A stretch of DNA of 64,000 nt from Ophioderma brevispina (GCA_023653785.1 JAMKCH010001673.1:37137-101136); one strand, 5' to 3'. Shown: positions 1 through 11,394, counted from the first letter of the stretch. Numbers and translations are program-made. The notes: a model not told the origin generated them from the sequence alone.

Positions 1-243
1 GGAGGGGTTGTCATGCACAGAGACAAAAAGAGGAAGTGCAGAAGTGCAACGCGAGATTTCATATAACAGGTGTCCCTACACACTTAAAGATACGAGGACA
101 AATATGCACCGACTAAAAATAAATTAACCATATATTTGAGATAAAATGACTCTTTTGTGGGGGTGGAAAGTTCCGTGATCCAGGAAAAGCATGCATGTTC
201 TATATGATCATGATGCATGCATAGTGTAACAATGCATAATGAT
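1..243 (+). repeat. Dispersed repeat, uninterrupted copy A
   Basis: This stretch begins GGAGGGGTTGTCATGCACAG and recurs almost base for base at 1292-1358 plus 2056-2240. Here the two halves are continuous, with the junction at about 60-75. The phrase around GTGCAACGCGAGATTTC followed by AGGTGTCCCTA is also related to the TIR element at about 61950, so the three loci probably belong to one MITE-like family. No coding potential is seen. Confidence 0.8.
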
Positions 244-670
244 GCTATAGTACTAAGCTCAAACATTACGGTTAATTTATTTTACCCCGATGATACTAAG
301 TTCAAGTTCATTTTATTCACACCTCATCTTCCTTGAATATACAATATTGAAAATACAATACAATAATAATATAATTGAAATATAATAGTTTAACAAGCAA
401 AAGCTGACATAATGCAACTTGCAAAAATGAAGGCAATATATACCAATAATACGGTCAAGTATAAGCATGATTGATTATTAACCAAAACAAATCCTACTGT
501 GTTAGAAAATCACTGTAAACCTGTCTTCTCAAGTGCATGCTCTACCATCTGATATCTTGTTCGTGGAAGGAACCACCCCAGCTCCGACTAGACTGACGGC
601 ACATCGTGGTACGTTGGCCAAGGAAAATGATAAAAAGACGACATCGAGGAATAGCGAAAATCATCATAGT

Positions 671-782
671 GTAAAAATAAATTAGTCAATTTTGTAAAAA
701 TTAGTCCTATAAGACATCATTTTGGCAAATTTTGTCTTGTCTTATATAGGACCAATTTGTACAAAATTGACTTATTTTTACA
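671..782. repeat. Near-palindromic hairpin (MITE-like)
   Basis: The left arm (671-715) begins GTAAAAATAAATTAGTCAAT. It pairs with the right arm (736-782), which ends AAAATTGACTTATTTTTAC. About 20 bases form the loop. The overlapping short ORF is only a consequence of the arm sequence. I infer a small foldback element; no clear target-site duplication was identified. Confidence 0.65.
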
Positions 783-1291
783 GTTGTCAACTTTCACCTG
801 CAGGGGCGAAAATTGCCCTTTGTTTCCTTTTTTGTTTTGGTTTCAATATCACACAATCATTCTTTGGAATGTATAGTATCATCTATTACTTTATTTCCAC
901 AATAGCTTTTTCTCAAAATTTCAATGATACTGCATGCTGCGTCTTTAAAAGAAAATCTAAGAGGCATTTTTAAATGATGCGCTTTCCTTTTTTCTCGCAG
1001 ACCAAATTTGCACTTGGTAAACGCCCCAACCGACCCGGAAGTCGGAATCGGTTCGGACGGGGAAATTTTCGGGTTTAGGGGCGTCCGCAGGGTTCTATTC
1101 TGTGTTAAACTGAAGCTTGATGTTAAGTGTATAATTTTATATTGAATGGAATTGGATAGTGAGACTTGGAGCATAATGGATCATGTGAAATGTGCTAGAG
1201 TAGGCCTACAAGTATGTGAAATGCGGCCATATATGGAATTCGAATATTTGTCACATTATTATGAACCGTGTTGCCAATTAAAAATATAACC

Positions 1292-2240
1292 GGAGGGGTT
1301 GTCATGCACAGAGACAAAAAGAGAAACATCGAAGTGCAGAAGTGCAACGCGAGATTTCTATACCTACTACAACATAACTATATTTGTAAAGCGCCTATTC
1401 CTAAAGCTCTAGGCGCTAGAACATACAACTACCAAAGGCAGGTAAAAAGGGGGAAAGTATTACCAAGCCAAAGAAACAGAAATTAATTTGGATAAATAAG
1501 ATTTGAGTGTTTTTTTTTTGAAAATACTCAGTGAGGGTGCTTCCCTGATATCACGAGGTAATGAATTCCAAATACATGGGCCGTATGTTGTAAAGGCATT
1601 GTCGCCAATAGATTTCCTTGTGAAAGGGATTTGTAGTCTTGTATTCAGCAGCTACCGAAGTTTTCAAATGGAGCTGGAGTAGTACTACTTCGTGTAATGT
1701 TCTTTTGCAGATATGCTGGAGAAAAGCATTAATACATTGGTAGATGATTGTGCATAACTTGAAGTTGACTCTCTCCCTAACTGGCACCCAGTGGAGATCG
1801 ATCGGCAAGAAAAGGTGTAATGTATTCGCGTCGATTTATTCCATTAATGAGACGAACTGCCTTGTTCTTGAATGCGTTGAGTTTGGAGAAATTGCTATTT
1901 GTATTGCCAGCAAGGAGAGAGTTACCATAGTCAAGGCGGGATAGTATCAAGCCCCGGAGAATGTTGATGGACATGATTCATTGTCCAGGAAACGCCGTAT
2001 CCGAGCAATATTTCTCATTTAAAGAATTAAGTGTTTGACAGAGTCTAGAAATCTGGGTGTCCCTACACACTTAAAGATACGGGGACAAATATGCACTGAC
2101 TAAAAATAAATTAACCATATATTTGAGATAAAATGACTCTTTTGTGGGGGTGGAAAGTTCCATGATCCAGGAAAAGCATGCATGTTCTATATGATCGATG
2201 GATGCATGCATAGTGTAACAATGCATAATGATAAGCTCAT
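1292..2240 (+). repeat. Dispersed repeat copy B, split by a LINE insertion
   Basis: The first 67 bases (1292-1358) and the last part (2056-2240) match 1-60 and 70-243. About 700 bases between them have no counterpart in copy A. The extra DNA carries a reverse-transcriptase tail on the minus strand. Copy A is therefore a natural empty-site reference for the insertion. Confidence 0.8.
1359..2055 (-). pseudogene. 5'-truncated non-LTR retrotransposon (CR1/L2-type), C-terminal RT tail
   Basis: Read on the minus strand, three frames in succession carry the end of a LINE ORF2 protein. 1777-1974 contains LILSRLDYGNSLLAG, the typical 'SRLDYCNSLL' block of CR1/L2-like RTs. 1551-1808 contains LHWVPVRERVNFKL (family 'LHWLPV..RI.FK'). 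1520-1600 contains GPCIWNSLPRDIREAPSL (family 'LWNSLP..IR...SL..FK'). The frame changes between blocks, so this is broken or carries sequencing indels. The catalytic RT core is absent, consistent with 5' truncation during target-primed insertion. The 3' end (low coordinates) has a GCGCCTAGAGC...GGCGCTTTACAAATA signature resembling L2-type tails. It interrupts the repeat whose empty copy lies at 1-243. The clade name is an inference. Confidence 0.85.
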
Positions 2241-2316
2241 GATTGAATTATTAAAAAACAAGGCCTACCAAATTACCCTTGCACAGATACTCTCTACATT
2301 TCTTAGATTAAGTCCC

Positions 2317-2435
2317 TATGTAGCGGCCGAAAAGTGGGAGCCTATTTTGTTTACGGTCGACAAGTGGCTTGAAAAGCAGGTTGTCAAGGCTCATATGAAT
2401 TTAGCCGTCGCCTCAAATGATTAGTTCCACATGAG
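2317..2435. repeat. Direct repeat, first copy (pair with 3104-3223)
   Basis: About 119 bases containing GTGGGAGCCTATTTTGTTTA and ending TTAGTTCCACATGAG are repeated about 785 bases downstream at 3104-3223. The short motif 'gccggaaagtgggagcctatttt' also recurs in shorter form at about 3010 and 3060. The 80-residue ORF across this copy (2182-2424) matches no family I recognise and is not kept open in the second copy. Confidence 0.75.
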
Positions 2436-3103
2436 AATACGGGCCAAAATGATTTTACACCACAATTTGGCAAATAGGCCTACGAAACTGAGTCCCGTCA
2501 GTCTGTTGTATTTTTAGCCTGCGTAGTTTTGAAGATACTGCGAAAGAATGCGAACCACGGCCACGCGCAGGTGAAATTCGGAGTTCCATTATTATGAAAT
2601 GGCAACGTGAAATCTGTTGCAAATCACCGGTTTCGGGCTAAAAATAAATTATTTGATGGTCTCGTTTATTTGTCTGAAATGTACGAAAACTACGGCAATG
2701 AAAAGGAAACATTCAGCTTTGTAATGGTTGATTGTGACATGTTGTTACTTAAAACTCCACGATAGTTGAAAGATTGGGAAAATTTCCCCCATAGTTTCGT
2801 TAGACAATTCGTTGCTTATCAGAGAGTAATTATCAGCGATCAAGCTGATGTGGCCCTCGGAAATTCTTTTTGTATAACGCGGCGTATTATTCGACACCAT
2901 AATCAGTCAAATACTATTTCGACTAATTCGTTTGTACCTTAATGACATGATTATGTGCATTCTTTCGGAGCAGCCGTATTGGTGCGTTTATAGTTCTTAT
3001 GTAGTGGCCGTAAAGCGGTAGCATATTTTATCAGCTGTATTGGTGCGTTGCTATAGTGGCTGGAAAGTGGGAGCCTATTTTATAGGCCTTATTGGTGCTT
3101 TGC

Positions 3104-3223
3104 TATGTAGCAGCCGGAAAGTGGGAGCCTATTTTGTTTACGGTCGACAAGTGGCTTGAAAAGCAGGTTGTCAAGGCTCAGTATGAATTTAGCCGTCGAA
3201 TCAAATGAGTAGTTCCACATGAG
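3104..3223. repeat. Direct repeat, second copy (pair with 2317-2435)
   Basis: Near-identical to 2317-2435. It is preceded by two shorter reiterations of the same front part at about 3005-3035 and 3055-3085, so the locus looks like a small local expansion. No gene is recognised. Confidence 0.75.
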
Positions 3224-3429
3224 TAATCAACCCAGGAGTCGGCCGTTTTTTTTTTACATCAACAACACGTTACTATCTACCCAGGATTTTACCAGCCTTT
3301 TAACAAAAGAAAAAAACACGGCCGGAAAGCAAGAGGATTCACGGCGCTTCCTCTGGCACGGAATTTCGATATGAGCCCTAAAATAATTACCATGAATGTT
3401 CTTAAAAAAAAAAGAATTCGGACTAGAAG

Positions 3430-3810
3430 AAATGGGACCAAGTTTGCCAATGGGGCAGACGCACTTGAGTATACTTGGTGCTCTCTTTACATTTATTAAC
3501 TTTATATGGCTCGTACTTTTTTTTTAAAACTTGGTGGCTTTTTACGTTGCCAACGTCTTTTTGGTAGATAATCTGTTAACACATTATGAAAGTCGAAGTG
3601 ATCCATGATGACGGTGTATGTTCGAGAAGCTTGCATGGAATTGAAGTAAATGATACGGGACGATAATTTTCAGAAACAGTTCTATCCCTTTTTTGTAAAT
3701 AGGGAAACATTTGCGCTTAACTTCATTGGGGAGTTTCCAGTGTCCACATTTCTGGAACATGTTCATAAATACTGGAGCAATGCTTGAAGAGCAACTTAAT
3801 AAAACCATCG
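3430..3810 (-). pseudogene. Conserved unidentified reading frame remnant (copy 1)
   Basis: On the minus strand this block can be read as a lysine-rich, aromatic-rich peptide containing KRRWQRKKPP and, further on, LPHWQTWSHFF. It is preceded in another frame by VFMNMFQKCGHWKLPNEV. The same peptide is found at 44477-44834 (minus) and 43856-43998 (plus). I do not recognise the family. The basic residues and repeated occurrence suggest a decayed transposon protein, but this is inference. Frameshifts and poly-T runs break it. Confidence 0.35.
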
Positions 3811-3837
3811 CTGGAATTTGTTCAGGTCCAGTTGCTA

Positions 3838-4534
3838 TATAGCGCTGCTATATGTCTAGAACATCAATCCAGAAATTTTTTTTTCTACTCTTGTCAATAG
3901 AACATCAATCTAGAAAATAGCAGCTATATAGCGCCAGCGTCGGGCGAAAATTGTCTAGTCTAGAGATCAAGCTAGAAATAGCATAGATAAGAAGCGAAGC
4001 TTGATCTGTGTAGAGTCGGTAACTATAATTTTTTGCATGCTATAGATGAGGTGACATGTGACGTCAACGCCGGGCAACGAACAAAGCACTCAGCCCGGCA
4101 GTATGCGTAAACACCTGCAGGGCTTGTGCTTTTAAAATTCGCGCTCAATCAGGCGTGATAAGCTAAATGATGCTGTAACTGTATGGGCATATTTCTTCGC
4201 AACCTTCTAACATGTCATAGAGAGACCAGGTGCTAACCTTGTGTTTGTAACATGATGTCACCTCACCTATATAAGCACCACTATTTTCTACAGATAATCC
4301 AGAAAATATTTTTTTTTCTAGGGCCTACGTCTCATCGAGAAGATCAACTAAATAGTCAGCTAATAGCGCTTGGGGGAAAATTGAATCTGTACTTATTTTT
4401 GGTTTTTGCTATAGCGGCCGCTATGTGTCTAGAAGACAAACTTGAAAATGAACATTTTTAGAAGATCAATCTAGAATATAACATTGTTTGTACTGTAGTC
4501 TAGAAGATCAACAACCTAGAAAAATAGCACTATA
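3838..4534. repeat. TCTAGA hairpin array, copy 1, left part
   Basis: The motif TCTAGAAGATCAATCTAGAA and variants repeat many times, usually embedded as CTATTTTCTA...TAGAAAATAG so that each unit can form a hairpin. GCTATAGCGCC blocks lie between them. A smaller foldback with arms ATAGATGAGGTGACAT lies within it (4042-4270). The array is interrupted at 4537 by a mariner-like MITE and resumes at about 5636. Confidence 0.8.
4042..4270. repeat. Nested small foldback within the TCTAGA array (copy 1)
   Basis: The left arm ATAGATGAGGTGACAT (4042-4057) pairs, with one mismatch, with ATGTCACCTCACCTAT (4255-4270). The counterpart at 45079-45302 pairs perfectly. The interior is GC-richer than its surroundings and has no ORF of note. 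It is probably a MITE that inserted before the large unit was duplicated, because both copies have it. Confidence 0.65.
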
Positions 4535-4536
4535 TA

Positions 4537-5622
4537 CAGGGTGTCCCAGAATGCATTAGTACCCATCGATACCCAAAATGTTTATTTTTTTTTTTCCCAT
4601 AGAAATCAATAACATTAGGTAAGTTGGGTTTCATATTCCAACTGCATTATACTAGTCACCCTTTCATAAAGATTTTGAATCATAAAAAAATCGGACGACC
4701 AAAGTGAAAATACACTTAATTGTGTTAGAGGGATGATTGCATCCTTTGGGCCAAGTGAAAAAAATGTATGTGTGTGTTATCCCTCGACGTACCAAGCCTT
4801 TTTTTGCACCACCGTATCCTCCCTTCGGAAATCTCTTACGAAGCACTTGATACTTTTGATTTTGGTACCAATAGAAGCTATGATCATTCTCTTTCCCTTG
4901 ATACCAAGCTAAGTACCAGCATGCCCTTTATGCATCACAGTGACGTCTAAAGCCATTAGGCAGCAAAAAATTGTCAAATTTTCAAAAACACAAGGCACAA
5001 TAGGCGGAAAAATTCAATTTTGCACCCAAATTAATTAGGACTATCAGATTTTTTTAAGCTGGTTTTGGCTCGAAATCATCGGCAAAAGCAAAAAAAGACA
5101 GCTTCTTTTATATACCTACAGAGGGTTTTAGTGCTTACTCTGCAGAAAAAGTACAAAATAGTATATAATAGGCTAATTCTTGTGTCGGCCATGAGCTTTA
5201 CTGTCTACCGAGGTTTATGACATCATTTTGCCGTCGCGAACTGGGCATATTAGTACTCATTTTGGTAGCGAAGGAAAGAGGAGGGCCACAGCCTCTCTAT
5301 TGGTACCAAAATCAAACGTTTGAGGGTTTAATAACGAATTCCCGAAGGACAAAGCAGGTTGTAAAAAAGCGTGCCCAGGAAGAGGGTAAAAGTACACATA
5401 CACTTTTTTTCACTGTGCCCAAAGGATGAAATCAGCACCTTTAACACAATTACGTTGTATTTTCTTTTGGTTAGTCCGATTTTAACGATTCAAAAATTCT
5501 GATGAAAGGTTACAGTATCATGCGGTGGATATTAAACCAATTACCTAATTGTCATGATTTTCCTATTGAAAAAAAAAATCAAACATTTTTGGGTATCGAT
5601 GTATAATATTTGGGACACCCTG
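4537..5622. mobile_element. Mariner-like foldback MITE with very long TIRs
   Basis: The ends are CAGGGTGTCCCA and its inverse, flanked by TA on both sides (4535-4536 and 5623-5624), the target duplication typical of Tc1/mariner. Pairing continues inward for over 400 bases per side, including matching blocks ATCGATACCCAAAA, TAATTGTGTTA, CATCCTTTGGGC and TTTGATTTTGGTACCAATAG. Nearly the whole 1086 bp element is therefore an imperfect palindrome. No transposase is present. It splits the TCTAGA array; the corresponding point at about 45.6 kb in the duplicate lacks it, showing insertion after duplication. A related diverged stretch with GATTTTGGTACCAATGG lies near 31935. Confidence 0.85.
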
Positions 5623-5635
5623 TAGTGTCAGCGCT

Positions 5636-5920
5636 AGCGATTTTTCTACTCTAGACTTAGTCTAAAGATCAATCTAGAAATAGAAAAAGCCTATCTATCG
5701 CCAGGGAAAATTGTCTAGTCTAAAGATCAATCTAGAAAATAGATTTTATCACCGTAACGATATAACTTTTTGCTATAACACCGCCCCGCTATTTGTCTAG
5801 AAGATCAATCTAGAAATAAGCTTTTGTCTAGTCTAGAAGACCAATTTTTATAAAAAATAGCAGCGATAAAGCGTCAGCGCTGAGCGAAAATGTCTTCAAT
5901 CTAGAAAATAACAGTAATAG
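5636..5920. repeat. TCTAGA hairpin array, copy 1, right part
   Basis: Continuation of the array after the MITE, with the same AGAAGATCAATCTAGAAA units and CTATTTGTCTAGAAG half-hairpins. It matches 45640-45850 of the second copy. Confidence 0.75.
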
Positions 5921-6182
5921 GACAGCTTTTTGGGGTGTTGTAGCCACCGACGCGCTGGCTCTATTCGCAAATCTGGGGTTATGTGGGTTTTACCTTCAAA
6001 GTTCGGTGTTGCAGGAAACAATGTTCGTGCGTTTATATCCTCTAAAAATTAAAAAGATGATTTAGCAGTATGGAGTAAATTTCGGGGTGGGGGTGGGGGT
6101 GGGGGGATATATCATCCCCAATATTTTGATGCAGGGGGAATGCCCCCACCAGCTGATGCCCCATTCATATGTTACATAATCA

Positions 6183-9100
6183 CAGGTGTCCCAGAATAAA
6201 ATGCAATCCTCACAGTCAGTGCTATAATTTCCAAAATACTGAATTATTCAATTTTAGAACAGATTCTGAAGGACGAACTTGTTTCGTACTCCTGTCAATT
6301 TTGCTTGACGGTTCACTAGTTTTGAAAAACAAAGGGCTATTTGTTAACCCGCTGTTCAAATTACCCATTCCAAGGTGGCCGTAGATCATGTGAAACAGTT
6401 TCACTTGAAAAGTGGAATAACATGTCTTTCAACACAAAACTCCTGTGGTACTATAATCCTGTCTGTTTTTTAAAAATTACTAAAATATTGTCGTCATGTT
6501 TGTATTATACCACGGTATTTATTGCCTGTACAGTATTTCGCTCTGCTCATATTTAGAATAGTAACTAGCGACTGGCCAAATTTTATCTCCAGGGCGTCTG
6601 ACAAAATCGTGTTGAATAATGTAAATTGCAGGAAGGGATTAAATACCCAAAGGAAATGGAAAGATTGGGGCTATATTCGAAATTATTTAAAACTGTTGAA
6701 ATGTTGACGAGATTCTGTACGGGCCTATCTTTTCTCAAACATGATGTTCAAGTTTCATATGATTTGCTTCACTGCTTTTAGAACCAAGGCGATTAAGTTA
6801 AGTAAGCCAACAATTTAAGCCATTCCAAGTTAGACTGATGAATACACAATTAAGGCATGTAAGTACTACGAGGTGCTGGTTGTTGCTTTTCTTCCTGTAA
6901 CTCTTCGTATCCTTAACTACTACCCGGTTTGGTTCAATTAGCCCAGTATAACCTTGTAAACTAAATATTTTAATATTAAAAACATTAAAGAAAAACATGG
7001 CTTTGACAAATATGGGAGAAAATGGTCTTTGTTCACAATGACAAAGTTCTGAATGTGTTTGATGTAACTGAAGTTTGGTTTTCAGTGGTTTATTTATTGT
7101 GTGTTGGTTTGTTGGTCTATCAATGGTCCAAGTATTTCATACTGCTATCCATCACTGGAATCTGTTGCCTAACAGATTAACAGATTAATGATTTGAGGTG
7201 CTTTTAAAGATAGTGTCAAAAAGCACCTTGAAAATAAGGCTAAATTATTGACGAACAAGATCTTTTGTATATGTAAAACAGGGTTTTTACAGGTAGTTTT
7301 GTGCATGGTGCTTAGATTAATAACTTTTTAGTTTGATTGCGTTCCTTTTGGTATGTTGTTGGGCAAGCCTTTTAATTTGCCGGGTGGAATGTACCGGGGG
7401 TGAATGGGGGGTTGGGGTGGGTGGGTAGGTGGGTGAGTGGGTAGGTGGGTGAGTTCCTTGGGAGTGATGGCTGTGTGGGTGAGTGGGTTGGTGGTGAGTG
7501 AGTGAGTGAGTGAGTGAGTGAGTGTGCGAGCGAGCGAGCGAGCGGGCGAGCGAGCGGGCGCGCGAGCGGGCGCGCTAGTTCTTTCGTTCTTAAAAGCGTG
7601 ATCTGGTCTGCTTTCTTTTTCTCTGTCACTATCGATGTAATGATAACTTGGGTGAGTGAGTGTACGTGAGTGAGTTAGTGATTTGTGAGAGTGAGCGTGG
7701 GTGAAAGTGGAAAGCACGTGGTAGTACTGATGTGCAATGATCTTTACAATCAGGCTGGTGCATGTTTTTATGTTATAATTTATAGTTTTAACATTGTAAC
7801 ATGATATATTTTTTGTCTTCTTCTGTCATAAGGACACCATTGGAATTAAGTTTTTGTTTATTACAGGCTTTTTTGGGTTTTATCCTTAGTACGCAATTTC
7901 GGTTGTATATCAATCCTCCTTTCCCTTTTTTGTCCGATAATTGTGATTGTAATGTTTACAATGATTATAGGTATATATTTTGCTTTTAATGTCATGTGTG
8001 CAATATATGTGTGTATCTTTTGGAGAGTACTGAAAAAATGAGATGAAATGAAAAGTTATAACTATTATACCATGGTGTCTTCAACATCCATTCAGACCAT
8101 CCATTTATTTGGTATTGAATCCCTCCATGCAATTTGCAGTATTCACATGGATTTGTCAGACACACTTATACTCGATTCGCGATGATATAGAGCTTTGCGG
8201 AAAAGCTTTGGGTCATATCCATAGTGAAATAGGGAAGAAGCCATTTTAATCTATTACAAGAAGGGCGCTTCACTACATAACCATAGAAAGTGACTTGAAA
8301 GGAAAGGGCCAAGTACAAACTTATTTGTTTATGTAGATATCTGATGGAATTTGGACAAGTTTTAATACAAACCGATTCTAAATCATTCACCAGCACCTTC
8401 ACTACAAAAACGGTGGTGTTAGGAATTAAACGCTTATCTGTAGTCCTGCGAAAAAAGCCATCTTTTAATGTTTGAGTTGAAAGTGTTTAAGAATATGGCA
8501 TTATAGAATAAGGAATTAAAAAATGATAATTAAGCAAAACAGAGGGAAATGGATAATAATTAAATTCCTACTGAACACTATACACGGTATGTATAATGTT
8601 TGGTCCTTGTTCATAAATGTACACTGGACAAAGTAATCCCCCAAATTCTTTAGACTAAAGTTAATTTAGGCGACGTAAATTACACGATTGTTGTTTGAGT
8701 TTTTTGGTGTTCAGGGCAAGGTTTTCTTTTCCAAAATAATTCAATCCGACCTGATTAAACTATTGAACTAAGGTGGACCTCATTAGTATATTGATATGTT
8801 TACTTAGTGTTATTAGTTTAGGTACGTATGAAAGTAATGATGAGGCCCAAATCACCGTGTGGACAGCGCAAAATCATTGTTACCATATTCAGATCATAGC
8901 GCACCGGACTTATACAGGTAGTATTCACATTTTAGCGTACGTACTTTACCATGTGACCCTCTATGTTTTGGACCATTGCACGTGGGTCTTGACGTTTTAG
9001 TGAGCGTTACAGTTCTTAAGAATACACGGACAAGAAGTGCTGCAAAGATTTATTTGTTGTACGCCTCTCGCAAAAAGCTCTCTCCCGTAAAAAAGTACTG

Positions 9101-9556
9101 GTTGTCCCTATATCAGCGCGAATCGAGTATAAGATAAAACATTTAAGCTTGGCCAAGTCGCTAACTTATACTATTCTCAATATGATTAGAGGAAAATACT
9201 GCACAGACGATAAAAGACTATGGATAAAACAAAAGTACAAATATTTTAGAATTCATTTTTTAAAAAAAAAAAGACAGGATTAGTACCAGGAGATTTTTGT
9301 AGTAAAAAGACATTTTATTCAACTTTTCAAGGTGAACCTGCTTCAACGATAACACAAACTTGGAATGGGATAATTTGACAGCGGGTTATATAATAGTCTT
9401 TGTTTTCAAAACTAGTGAACCATATCAGACAAAAATTGGACAGGATGTACGAAACAAGTTCATCATTCAGAATATGTTATACAATTTGAATAATTCTCAG
9501 TAATTTTGAAATTATAGCACCAACTGCGAGGATTGCATTTATTTTGGGACACTCTG
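6183..9556. mobile_element. Mariner-like element with ~300 bp TIRs, non-autonomous, copy 1
   Basis: The left end CAGGTGTCCCAGAATA and the right end (inverse of CAGAGTGTCCCAAAATA) are followed by about 300 bases of inverted similarity, including TTCACTAGTTTTGAAAA and AACCCGCTGT on both arms. The right end is followed by TA. The interior (6.5-9.25 kb) is AT-rich with a GAGT/GGGT microsatellite at 7390-7700. No transposase, DDE/D signature or long ORF is recognisable; the longest frames come from the microsatellite. The second copy is at 46095-55327 with the same flanks, so the pair arose by duplication of the larger unit rather than by two transpositions. Confidence 0.75.
7390..7700. repeat. 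GAGT/GGGT/GCGA microsatellite
   Basis: Degenerate tetranucleotide tract: GGGTGGGTAGGT, then GAGTGAGTGAGT, then GCGAGCGAGCGGGCG, later GAGTGAGTGT. It gives long minus-strand frames rich in Thr/His/Pro/Ser/Arg that are artefacts of the repeat. A shorter version is at 54590-54870. Confidence 0.9.
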
Positions 9557-9582
9557 TAGTTTAAAAATGGTAGTTTAAAAAA

Positions 9583-9979
9583 GGGCATTTCTATAGTCCC
9601 CCTTTGCCAACTAAAGTTGGCGGGGGACCAAAAATGGTAAATTTCCACGCATTCATAAATTTTCATCAACCCCATCCCCTCCAATGTCAAAAGGAAATTT
9701 ACGCCACTGATATTAGGGTTTTGATAGATTTTAAAGTGACAGGAGATTTTTTAGGATATGAATTTCAAATTTCACTGGATCGGTTGTAGACCACCACCTG
9801 AGAACGTTTGTTAGGTTTATTGGACAAACAGGTGCAAAAGAAAACCGCAAACCTTGTTTTGAACTTGCCTGCTATCGTAATCGTTCCCCATAGAAACCAT
9901 GCTTTGACTTTCTGTCGTGCACGACAGAAATTACTAAATCATCATCTTATTACATAAAGACGGCGTATTCGGCTTATTA
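9583..9979 (+). repeat. Tandem segment, first copy (pair with 10213-10619)
   Basis: About 400 bases starting GGGCATTTCTATAGTCCCCC are repeated at 10213-10619 and once more, without the hairpin start, at 55340-55740. The first copy ends abruptly in a poly-A run at about 9979-9998, where other sequence begins. The strong hairpin at 9596-9628 lies at its start. Confidence 0.8.
9596..9628. repeat. Strong two-part hairpin
   Basis: The outer stem GTCCCCC / GGGGGAC encloses an inner stem GCCAACT / AGTTGGC with an AA loop and a three-base TTT bulge. The same structure is at 10226-10258 and, degraded, at 18604-18634. In two of three copies it follows a CACACACG-type run. I take it as the end structure of a transposable-element family. 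Confidence 0.7.
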
Positions 9980-10262
9980 AAAAAAAAAAAAAAAAAAAGT
10001 TTACAAGGGTTATAACAATATATCCTATTTTTGACCAAATTTGACCTTTGACCTATGTCACATGACCCACTTTACATCCCAGCCAACGCCTACTTGAGAT
10101 GCATCTATGTTGCGAAGATGGACACCCACACTTGCTTAGATCCAGAGATATTGCGTGGGACGCACACACGCACACACACACACACACGCACGTGTACACA
10201 CACACGGACGCAGGGCATTTCTATAGTCCCCCTTTGCCAACTAAAGTTGGCGGGGGACCAAA
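9980..10262 (+). mobile_element. Microsatellite-plus-hairpin repeat element (partial)
   Basis: After a poly-A run come TTTGACCTTTGACC, then TGCGAAGATGG, a CACACACG tract (10162-10206) and the GTCCCCC hairpin. The same ordered features occur in 18233-18642, where they follow a long TGACC satellite. I infer one non-coding family with a TGACC-rich 5' part and hairpin 3' end. No protein is encoded. Confidence 0.55.
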
Positions 10263-10619
10263 AATGGTAAATTTCCGCGCATTCATAAATTTTCATCAAC
10301 CCCATCCCCTCCAATGTCAAAAGGAAATTTACGCCACTGATATTAGGGTTTTGATAGATTTTATCTTAAAGTGACAGGAGGAGATTTTTTAGGATATGAA
10401 TTTCTCTCAAATTTCACTGGATCGGTTGTAGACCACCACCTGAGAACGTTTGGAAGGTTTATTGGACAAACAGGTGCAAAAGAAAACCGCAAACCTTGTT
10501 TTGAACTTGCCTGCTATCGCAATCGTTCCCCATAGAAACCATGCTTTGACTTTCTGTCGTGCATGACAGAAACTACTAAATCATCATCTTATTACATAAA
10601 GACGGTGTATTCGGCTATT
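10213..10619 (+). repeat. Tandem segment, second copy (pair with 9583-9979)
   Basis: It matches the first copy from GGGCATTTCTATAG through GACAAACAGGTGCAAAAG to the ATTCGGCT block. Here the sequence continues smoothly into downstream DNA shared with 55740-56500, so this copy is in the ancestral context. Confidence 0.8.
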
Positions 10620-11394
10620 CACTTCAGGTGTGATCTAATACATTGGTAAGCATTCCAAATATGTAAAAAACCTAGATTCGAGAAAAATTATTCACTTACA
10701 AGTTACAGGGGTATTTACTACAACCAATTCCAATACAACAGTGCAAAAAATGGATTTTGATGAAAAATCTTGAAGAAATCGCCGAAAGTGGCTTTAAGAA
10801 TGGCATATATGGGAGATCACTAGCCATATCTGTATGAATTAAAGGTGGAACACAGAATCTATATACATCAATCAAGTTCCGTATTTGACCCAAAGAATGA
10901 TTTAAAACCAGTTTCAACAAAATCGGCGGGACCATAATTCTGTAGGCCTAAATGATGACCTTGAACTGTCTTGAGTACACTGTACTAATACTTAAATACC
11001 TTTATATTTTTAGCCCTGGATAAACTATTTTATAAAACGCCCAAGAACACATTTTATAAAATGACACCCGTCAAATTCTTCATGAAATTCTGTATTGGAA
11101 AGGGAAAAACCTTCAGATGAATGTCAATTGTATATAAAAAATATTGGGCTAGAACCAATACATTTTGGGGCGTACACATCCATAGTATGATATGTTTTGG
11201 ATACAGTATTTTCAATCCCCTGCCCTCGCCTTTTCCCTGAGGAGCAATACAACTTTTTTGTCAGCACACTGACCAAGGAGGATTCGGGCCCTGCACTGCG
11301 CCAAACATGTCCCCTTTGCCACGCTTGAAGTGCGATAGCGTGATAGCAGCCCTTCCCCTATAATCACATTTTGTCCCTTCACCTAACGCGGCCC

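Noticed and set aside
7328..7717. 129-codon minus ORF rich in Thr/His/Ser
   Set aside because: Translation of the GAGT/GGGT microsatellite; open in more than one frame.
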